Origin: Aculops lycopersici
Lineage: Eukaryota; Arthropoda; Arachnida; Trombidiformes; Eriophyidae
DNA: 64,000 bases
Assembly: GCA_015350385.1 (NCBI GenBank)
Contig: WNKI01000001.1
Coordinates: forward strand, 6,543,410 to 6,607,409
Direction of reading: 5' to 3'
Part shown: positions 33,701 to 43,681 of the stretch, in pieces
Numbering within the stretch: position 1 is the first letter of the stretch
Layout of the letters: each line of letters opens with the position of its first letter
Position numbers and translations under genes: made by a program
Notes under the pieces: generated by a model
Databases searched by the model: none
The model's input: the letters and a program-made list of their open reading frames with translations, nothing else
What the model was told of the DNA's origin: nothing

Positions 33701-36700
33701 CGGCGGCGTGGCGTTAAAATTACGCCATTTCAGCACAAATTCAGAAGAGAGTTTAAACAGAAGAAACAGAGAGTTTAAATTCAACGTCTTGTTTGGCAAA
33801 AATTTCGATCGAGACTTTGAGGTTGCGGGTTTGGCGCTAGCTGGCGAGTGGCAAGCTGCGACGACAAGTGGGATTCAATATTGACGCTTCCGTTTGAGTT
33901 TCGCGCTTGAGCTCGCCGCTGAGTGTCGGCCGCACAAGTTTTGCGGTGCCAACCAAACTCAACTTTAAATCCTGAGCAACTTAACTCCGCAACCACTACC
34001 AGGGGTGACGAGTTCGATTTTGATGAAGCCTCGAAGAAGGGAGAGAGAGAGAGAGAGAGAGAAGCCAAGACGGAAGTTAGCAACTGAAACGCCAAGTCCC
34101 AGCTGAGCCGCCGGCTGACAAGTTGAGGAAATTTGTGCGCCTCTGCATATAGTTTGTGTGTCTAGAAATACACCATTGAAAAACGACTTTACCCGTTCAC
34201 TTTCCACTACGTCAATCGGCGTCGGCGTGGTGGTCTTCGAAGTAGTTGTTGGCGTCCTGAGGTCCCGCGAGAGTTTAGTGGATCTAATTTGCACACAAGT
34301 CGCGTCACAAGTTCCCTCCTCTTCCACCAACATAGTCGTCGAAAGCAGCAGCGTCAGCGGCAATGGCAACAGTAATAGCAACGTTAATGGCAATGGCAGC
34401 ACCAACCTAGAGTGGCTGCTCGTGTTTCTCCCAAAGTCTCGCCGCAAGGCTTCTGACATCCAGTCGGCGTTTGACTGGCAAGCAAGCTCGGCCGTGACGG
34501 CGAAGGCTCGGCGCCGGCATGCGGTCGGTTGGTATATAATGCAAAGATCGGAGCGTAGGCCAAACAAAATTGAATCCCGAGACCTGGAAGTGGAAGTAGC
34601 GGTGGCGGCGGTGATCTAACAAGAGTAGCATCTAATATTACTAACTTGTGTAATGTCTCTCTCTCTCTCTCTCTCTCTCTCTAGCCCTCCCTTTCTTTCT
34701 CCCGTCTTCGTCCCATCTCATGCTGAATTTCGCAACTCAGAATCAGAAAGGCAGGCAAAAGTAGGAACTGGCAACCATTTAAATTTTGCGCTCAGTTGCG
34801 CCCATGGGCCAGCTCGTTAGCCGTCACTTAGGTTTGCACGCGGTAAGGCCATCAGATTACACGGCAAATACAAGCCGAAGTTGGCTGCGCAAACACACGA
34901 GCTCGCCAGCCGAAAGTAGCTAACTAGCAGGCTGGCTAACCAGATAACTGGCTGAGTGCAATGGATCGGCGGCGGGCCAAATTGAGGAGCGATCCAAATG
35001 AGCGCCAGCGAGACGATTTATTGGTCCTACCCAGTGGTCGTGACTGTGGGGAAGAGAGATCACAATGCAAACAAGGAGAAAGAGAAGGAGGAGAAGGAGA
35101 GGAAGGAGAGGAAGAGGGAGAAAAAGAAGAATAAAAGGTTGTTTCAAGTCTTGAGGCCAATCTTTTCCAGCCATCCTGCAGAAACTTGTCAGCGGCGGTG
35201 ATGGCTGGAGCTGCAGTTGCAATAAGGGCGAGAGCATGCGGTAGGACTGGGATGGTCAAATGAGAGTTTTACAGCTGGTACTGCCACTGCAACATAGAGT
35301 TGGGCGATTGATTTCCGGTCCGCTAATGCGTTTGCTCGTGGAGCTCGAGATCCTCATTGTGAGAGAGGAGTCTGGGCAGCAGTGTTAGTAGTAGCAGCAC
35401 TAACGACAGTGGCGGCGGCGGTGGTGGTAACGGCGGCAACAACACTACAGAACTGACAACACAGTCTGACAAGATGAAAAATTGTCGCCCGTAGAGAAGC
35501 CGGAAGTGCTGAATTAGGGTCACACTAGAGAGCTAGCCATAGCAACTGACTGCCGCTAGTGCGGGTGCTGGTGCTAGTGCTGGTTCTGCTGCCGCCTCAC
35601 ATCATTTGGCTTCATCGCGGCGAAACTCGTGCACCGGAAGCTCGGAACGCTCGGCAACTTTGGACAACACTAAGCTGGTGTTGTTATTTTTGTGTTAGTT
35701 GTGTCGTAACAGCCAAGGCGGCCCAAGCATTTGGGCGGCCATATTGAGGGAGCTAATCTTAAAGGCGAGCTCATTTTCTAGTCGTTAATTAGGAGTTGGC
35801 GGCGCACGTGGCGGCGGCCGCGGTGGCTACGGTGGCGATATTGTTGCGGATGCGAATTGAGTGTGGCGCCACTTGCGGCGGTCGCTGTGCAGAGAAATTA
35901 CATTTTACTTTTAGAGGGGCGCGTCTCTCAAAGTCTGATTACACTGAAAGTGGGACTGAAACGAAACAAGCTAAATGAGGAGTCCAATCTAGTGCAAGCA
36001 GCCGCAACCCAACGAGAGCCACTTGAAGATGAGACTCAAGTTGGTGGTCTGACTGACTGGCTGGTTGGAGCTCAGAGGCGAGGAGAGGAGAGGAGAGGAT
36101 AAATGTAGTTTATGACTAAAGCACTCGAGTTTCTTGAAGTTCAGCTCTAGAGTAAGAGGAACTCGAGAAGCTAGTTGACGATTGGTGGCAACAGCGAGAG
36201 ACTGAACTCGCAAATCAAATTACTAGCCGGCGAGCGACCACCACCAGAGTGGTGGCAAGGAAAGTTAGAAGGAGAGAGGGAGGGAGAGCAAAGTTCACAA
36301 TGCTCTATGGCCAATCTGGCCATAGAGTGTATCCAAGAACAACAAAAACAACAACAACAAAGAGACTCTGCTTGTGGTTGTGTGACGAGCACCACAACCA
36401 ACAACACCACTTTGGCCTCGCGCATATTACGCCGGATGCCAGACTAAACTGGACCGGCGTCGACCAGTTTACCAACTCAATTGACGGCGGGCAATCATCT
36501 CATTGAGAGTCAGCCAAAAGTGGATCAGCTGTTCTTCAACTCAATTGGTTGGAACTGGCGCTCGGCCGCTCAACTACTTGGAAATGTAATAAAATGTTTC
36601 CAAGTTTGTATATATTTATATACACTGCCTTCGATTCCCCGCTCGCTTGCCAAAAGCCGATGTGTCCGACTGTCCCTCTGTCTGTGTAGAGAGCATCGAC

Positions 36701-39700
36701 GTTTACGTCACATGAAAATCTAATAGTAGTGGCACAAAACTAAACTGAGCCAAATCGAGCCAAATAGCAGCGAGTTGGACTAAACTGAGGCAGGAAGTTG
36801 CAACTTGCGGCCGTTTCACTAGTGCGATTGTCGCGCTCGCAACTTCCACCACCACCGCCACCAAGTGGTGCAACTTCCGGCGCCACTCTGTGTGTTGGTA
36901 TGTGAGCTTGTGTGTCCTCGTAGCTTTCGCTCTCTTTCGTTCCTTGCAACTCGCTGAGTGATTGTTGTGCGCTTCGTGAATGTGGTAGCTTTCGAGGTTC
37001 TTATTGCTGTGGCTCTCTCGCTCTCCCTTTCTCTCTATTTGATAGATAGCGCGGCGGTTTTCTGGCTCAAAGTCGGGCGCTTCTTTTGTTGGCTAGCTAG
37101 CTCGTCGGCCGACCAGGGAGCTCGTCGATCGGCAGAGTTGCGTTTCTCTGGCTCGCCAGTCGATAGGCGCGCTGCTCCCCGGCTGACGTCGCCCGATTGC
37201 TTGCTTGCTGGCCGGCTGCCTAGCTAGCCAGCTAAGCCACAATCGTTTTGTAGTATCGCGACAAGCTAGTGAGAGAGAAAAAGGGGCCAAAGCAGCGATA
37301 TCTGTAGCAACAACAACCACTACAACAGCAACAATGGCCACGGCGGCATGTAGACGGCAAGTTTATGGCCACAGCGAGAGAGTTGGGTTATGTAACTCAG
37401 CCAAGAGTTCGAGGCCAAAGGGCGAGGCCTGCGCTTTGGCTTTGAGTTGATTGCTATCTGACTAGCGAGAGAGCGAGGGCTTTCCTCTTCCCTCCTCTCG
37501 TAAAAGAGGCCAAACTTTCGACTTTCTTATATCGTTCTTGCCTCTAGCTTTGCTCTTGGAGAGTTGAGTTAAATTTTACTAAGTTAAGACGCGAGAAGCG
37601 CCACGCGCAGCAAACGATCTGGACGGAGGGGAACCAAATTTACAATAGAATCTAATGGAATGAAACCAAGCGGAAGGGAAGGAGAGGAAACGGAACGCGA
37701 GGGTCGCGGGCGAGGAATGTATCCACATTCAAAGCAATTTATAATCGGCTTAATTTATTAATATATCTCAACTCCCTCCTCGTTTTGGCTTTTATCTCTT
37801 TGTTTTTCGGTCTACGCAACTTGATTTGGTTCAGTTCGGTTGACCAAGATCAAAGATTTGGGCTCACTTTTGTTTACTGTCGTCGTGGTTCCCCCGTTAA
37901 CACGCCGAACTGCTATTCGCGCTGCCACTTACATTGCAACCACCGAGTATAGCAGGCGAAAAGTGGATACTCAAATAGCCGGCCACTGAGCTGGAGCGAA
38001 ACCAACCAAACTCAACCCAAAGTCTAACTAACAGCTGAGAGAAGACCTCTTTTATTTGGATGATAAGAATGGGAGACGACAAGCTGACTTGCGGGCTCCA
38101 ATGCTAGAAAAACTAGCGGACCAAGTTGCTTCATAGACTGAGCTCGAGTAGAGTTGAGATTTTGCTATAGAGGGAGAGAGAAGCAGCATAAATAGACTGC
38201 AGTGGACGGCTGGCAGGCCGGCAACTGGGCGGCTCCAGTGTGACAAAAATGCAAGATCGAGTAGAACAACAACGACAACAAAGAGATTTGGTCTCGGTTG
38301 CAGAGAGAGCAGGCGAAACTAAACGTCGCTTCTAGCCAACTTCCGCTTCCGCCTCTTGCATTGTCGCTACTTGTTGTCGATGTTACTTTCCTCTCTTTTG
38401 GCCCATGAGCTGAAAATAACTATCAAGCCAAGCGACCAAAGAGAGACTTTTAATTCGCTCCTTCTTTTTCTCTCCCACTCTTTCTCCCGCCGACTGTTGT
38501 GTAGTTTGCGTGTTGTCGCCGCTGGTGCCGCCACTGCTCCAGTTGTAGTGTTATTAGTTGTAGTAGTAGTAGTAGCGGTAGTGGTAGTAGTGGTAGCAGT
38601 AGTGGTGGAAACTGTAACAATAACCACGACGCGATGATGCCACCAAGACGACAACTTGAGCGGCAAAGTTACATAAGCGAGAGAGGGAGAAAAAACGAAA
38701 TGGCAAGTTTTTGTTGTTGTGCTGTACAATAGCAGCGAGCAATGGAATGCCGCGCTGGTTAACTTGAAGTCGCTAGGTCCCGTTGCAATAGCACAGTGAG
38801 CGAGTTAGCCCCCAAGCAAGTGACTCAACGAGCGAACGAGCAAACCACTTGAGCGCGGACAAATACAATGATTTATCTGTGATATTCACACAAATGGACA
38901 GACTAAAACTAAAATTTAGTTTAGGGTGGGGGTGGAATTATCTAGTTATCTAAAAAACAACAAACGGCCGACTCCACAAATTCAACCCGGTGACAAAAAA
39001 GAAGGGAACTCGTTGAATCGACGCGCTGACGAGCCGACAAGGTATAAACAAACTGTCAATTGGTGCTCTCGCAGGTTAAAGTGGCCCGCGCAACTGGCCC
39101 AAATTTGTAGTGTACGTGCGTTTGGCCGCCCACCTTTCAACTTCGGTCCGCTTGAGATATTAATGCCTCCATTGGAAAAGAGAAGAGGGGTCGGTCGCCA
39201 AAGTTTGTTGTCTATTTGTTGTTGCTTTCGTTGCTGTATTTCCCAATTGTCTGTATCAGTCCTTTGTTTTGTTAGTTGAGCTCGCAACTCGATCCTAATG
39301 CTTCGCCACTTAGGCAGGCGGCCAGGCGGGCGGCCGGGTAGGCAGGCAGGCGGGCAGCCAGGTAGGCGAACAGGTAGGTAGACAACAAAATGGCAAGCAG
39401 TGAAATATTTACAGAAGCCTCCGTTTGGTTATCTGCTCTCCGCAGTTCCATCGTCCCTTTCGATGAAACTAGAAAGAGGGGGGGGCACTAAAACTGGCGC
39501 CACATTTGGAAATTGCAGCAGTTGCATTAGCACTAGCGGAGGCAGTAGCGCTACCGATGGATACTTGCCGGTTCACTTATATTATAAAAAGGCGACGGCG
39601 CCACTCTAATCTGCAGCAGGCGCGAGTGGTTCGCGACCCGAACGCGAGCAGGTAGCCACCATCCTCGCGGCTGCACCAGGGACACCAGCCAACTGGCGGC

Positions 39701-42700
39701 ACATTAACCGACGCCACCGCCAGGTAGCGGCAATAATAACAATAACAATAACAAAAACAAATTGCTTCTGCATTCCTGCCAACTTGTGTAAGCTAGCTTG
39801 TCAAACTTGAACCACCGACTGGCCAGCTGGAGAGGATGAGCGCGAGTTGGATGGACGCTCTGTTGCCAGTCGAGTTAGCCGCCCGGTTCGTGGACTCGAC
39901 TCGACTCAACTCAACTCGACTGAGACTCGTAGGCGCTCCACTCGATCTGCTAGACTGGCAAGCCGACCTACAAACCGAGCGAAACGTGGATAGGTGAACC
40001 TGGATAGCGGCTCTTTTCGCGAACCAACGCCACTGTTCCTTGAGCTTATAGTTGGTCGTTTGCATTGTATTTGTGAAACTACAATGCTACCTGCAGCAAA
40101 GGGGGTATTTCTGCCTCCTCGTGGCACCCTGGTGTCACTTGTCCGGCTTTCTCTACGACTCACTGGCCGACTGACTCTGCTATGGTTGCGTCCCATTAGC
40201 TTGCATAATCTCACTGACTCTAAATAGAAACTTTTCGTCGTTGAAGTTGGATGGCTGTTTGGTTGACTGGCGCTCGGGTAGCGAGCTCTCTGGTGGAAGT
40301 TGTCGCGCTCCCTTTGCTCTGTCTGCCTCTCTCTCTCTCTCTCTCTCTCCTCCCCTCACACTCGCTAATTCCGTGGCCTCCAATGGTGACGCCGAGCTTG
40401 TGGTTCAACTATGAGGAACCAAGCCGGACTTACTAACTTGCCAAACTAACACAAGGAGCCAGAGGAGACGCGTAACGCCAAATACACGCACACAACCAGA
40501 CTAACACCTCCACCGTCTGGCAAGCCCACGCCGCCGCCAAGCTGGCTAAATAACCTAGAGCTAGTTAAATCCCTCCCCCAGTGTCCCATAAAATGGCGTC
40601 AGTGGTGGCCAACACCAATTCACTTGCTGCATAGAGAGTGTCACCGTCGTCGGTAGGCGTAGCGGCGAGTTGCGCCGCTAGGCAGCCAATCAGTTTGGTG
40701 GTTGTTATTATGCGAGCCAGAGAGTAAGTTTGCTTTTGCTGCATCCAAGTGGCAGGCGAAACGTCGAGCATGATCCGTTGTGTGTGCGTGTTGTTTGTGT
40801 GAACATGTAGCCAAACTTTAGTTTGCCGGTCTATTGAGCCTCTGCACAACAAGAGGCTGGCTCGTGGCCAGACTGGCCGCCAAGCAGCACCATCACACAA
40901 ACTCTGGTTATCCTCTACGGAGTGCGTGAGTTGCAAATTCAACCGGAAGTGGCAGCATCTACCGCTGAGTTGTTGTTTTAAACTAGACAAACTTCCGGAT
41001 AACAACAATCATATTAATAGAGTTGCATAATAATCATCAGGAGGAATCATCTCGCATTTGCGTGCTCGGCTTTAGGTTGGGAAAACAATGGGCATTCTGT
41101 TGGTAATTTGAATTGAAACTCATTCCTCTACCAGACGGATTTTTGTTGCTGCTATTATTTATACATAATCTCCCATCATTGTCACCAGACTATCGAACTG
41201 AGAGAAGAAATGGAGAGGGAAAATGAAAAAGACCTTCCCATGAACCTCCAATGGAAAACAATACCACCATTGCAAGATAATAATAACAGTTAATCTCCTC
41301 TTTCCTTTTGATAGTCAGCGGCAATTTTGTAGCTCTTGCTTTTGGCTCGACGATGACGACGTTGATGCTGGCCATACAGTCTCCGAAATCAAGTGCTTCG
41401 ATTGAGTTGCGGGTATCGAATTTCAATGGACACTTTAGTTTACAGCGAGACAAGAGAACATCATAGACGAGATAAAATTACCACTGGCCATCAAAGACCC
41501 AACTAGCCACTTTATCCCAACAACCTTATCCGTTATCTTTGTCGTCAACCTCCTCCTCCTCCTCCTCCTTCTCCCCAAAGTGGCCGTCTATTTTCAAATC
41601 CAACTCTCGCCGCGCCAAGTTGCGGTGGTGTGAGCGATGAGATGCTCATGTTTATTTCATTGAGCAAATATTGGTCAACAATTTGAACGGTGAGAAAAAT
41701 CACAGCTCTCAACCTTAAATGGATCACTTGCGGGGAAGATCCGGTTCCACTATCTATTGTGCGCTTCATAGTGCTTGGTGCTTGGTGTATCGAAAGCGCG
41801 CAAAGTGCGATGGCGGCGAGCGAACAAACTGTAATCGATTCCAATCTCAACCATCAGTGGCAATGGACACTAGAATCAATAGAGTGACAATCGATTCGGC
41901 AATTTCACCTCCAACTCTGGGTAAACTTGCTCTGAGCTTTGAATGCGCCACTCGAGGGCGTCGAGAGAGATATTCAGAGAGAGCTGGTGAGTCTTAAATC
42001 TCACAGGTGACTGGTCTCTAGCTTGGTGTGAACTCGAATGTTAACTTGAAATTTCGAACGAGATCAGGTGAGTAGAAAGCACTTGAAAAGTGCGGCGGCA
42101 TTCTTAAAATGTTGCCGAGCCAAATTTAAATCTCTCGCTTCCGAACTCTATTTTATCCTCGAACTAAAAAGAGAGTTGAGGTTAGAGTTTGAATTTGAGT
42201 TCAGGATTTAGAAGCAAGCCGCGAGGTGGTTGTTGCTAACGAGTGTTTTGTTTGCTAAAATGCCGGAAGTTGGGCGGCGATCAATGGTCGAGTGTCTCGA
42301 AGGCTTCGGCTTGCAAACGGCGGTAGCCACTTTTGCTGCGGGAATGAATGGATTCTCTCTATAGGAATGAATGAAGAGATGATAGCATTTTCACTGGCTG
42401 CCAGACTATTGGGTGTCGCATGAATGAGAAATCGGATTATGTAGATTAAAGTGGGTGGGCGCCGCAAGCAAACTAACGTCTCCACGTCACTTACCTGCTC
42501 CGATAGGTTGATGCGAGGTTGGCGCCAATATCGACGCTGCCGTGTGCCTTGAAACTTCCGATCTGTTACCTGGTTAGCCGCGAATGGCTGACTGGCTGGC
42601 AGGTAAACTTTAGCCTGTCGCTTGTCGCTCGAGTGGCGTCGCCAGGTAGCTGCGACGCTATTAGCGCCGGCACCGCCCAGCTGCTAAGTCGATGATGCCG

Positions 42701-43650
42701 CCACCACCAGCTCCTCTGCATAGCGATCGTAATCTGGAAATGAAGGCAAAGCGCAAAAGAACGCGTCCTAGCCAGTGGCCGCTTGGCTCGCTAGTCTACC
42801 CGCCTAGCTGGCAGGTAAATTTGTTCAAATGGCTGCCCGATAGCTTGCACGTCGCGGCTAGTTGTGACTAAAGCAGCAACTGGCTCAACTAGAAGGGGAG
42901 AGACTAGAATAGTAGTAGGAGCAAAGGAAAGCAGTCGACACTTGAACGCGGCGGCGGCGGCAGTGGCAGCAACTGAAACTGCTGCGACGACATTGTAATT
43001 AGAGCGCAACTTGCACCTGCTTTCGGATGCAAGTGAGCTAGCAGCCAGAGAGTTGCGTGCTCGCGTTAACCCATCGAACGGCAGGCAGGTTGTCTGACAC
43101 TGCTGAGCGGAGGTTACAAATTGCTAACGTTTGCAAGGAGCTTGCGAGTGAGTCAAGTCAGCAAAAGTCGCCGAAACTTGCAACTTACCTGAACTAGATT
43201 GGTGTAACAAATTTGAATGGATTGGAATCTAACTTTGACTAGTTACCCCAACCGGCAACTTATTCAAACTTCCGCTCAGTGCTCAAAGCTATTGGAGCAC
43301 TTGTCAGCGTCTTAGTCTTGGCCTCTGCTTTGGGCTCTACGTTGATTGGGGCACAATCAACAAAAGCAACGAGCGAGGAAATAAAAGTTTTGCCCGCACT
43401 CTTCTCTGACCGGAAGACTGCACACGTCGCTATGTACATACTAAACCGGTTGACCCTTTTTTATACAGAAAAGGTTTTGCGCCGTTCGAGGGACTAGAAA
43501 GCGGAAGTAAGCGCGCGCTTCTAGGATGGGACAGTGGAGAAAATTACTGTGAACTGACAGGAACAGCGAGTGGGAGGAAAGCAGCTACTCTTTTTTACTC
43601 ACTGCCACTTTGCAGAACGATTAACTGGCGCCAGCCCCAAAGTAACGGGT

Positions 43651-43681
<31 letters not shown>

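Noticed and set aside
34528..34545. TATA-like boxes inside turtle intron 1 (for example GGTATATAATG near 34530 and TATAAAAAGGC near 39578)
   Set aside because: They face right, no initiator or reading frame follows, and such AT words are common; not enough to call promoters.
38356..38742. Val-rich and Thr-rich frames around 38.4-38.7 kb
   Set aside because: Produced by a GTA/TAG-type triplet repeat, read in every frame; no other support.
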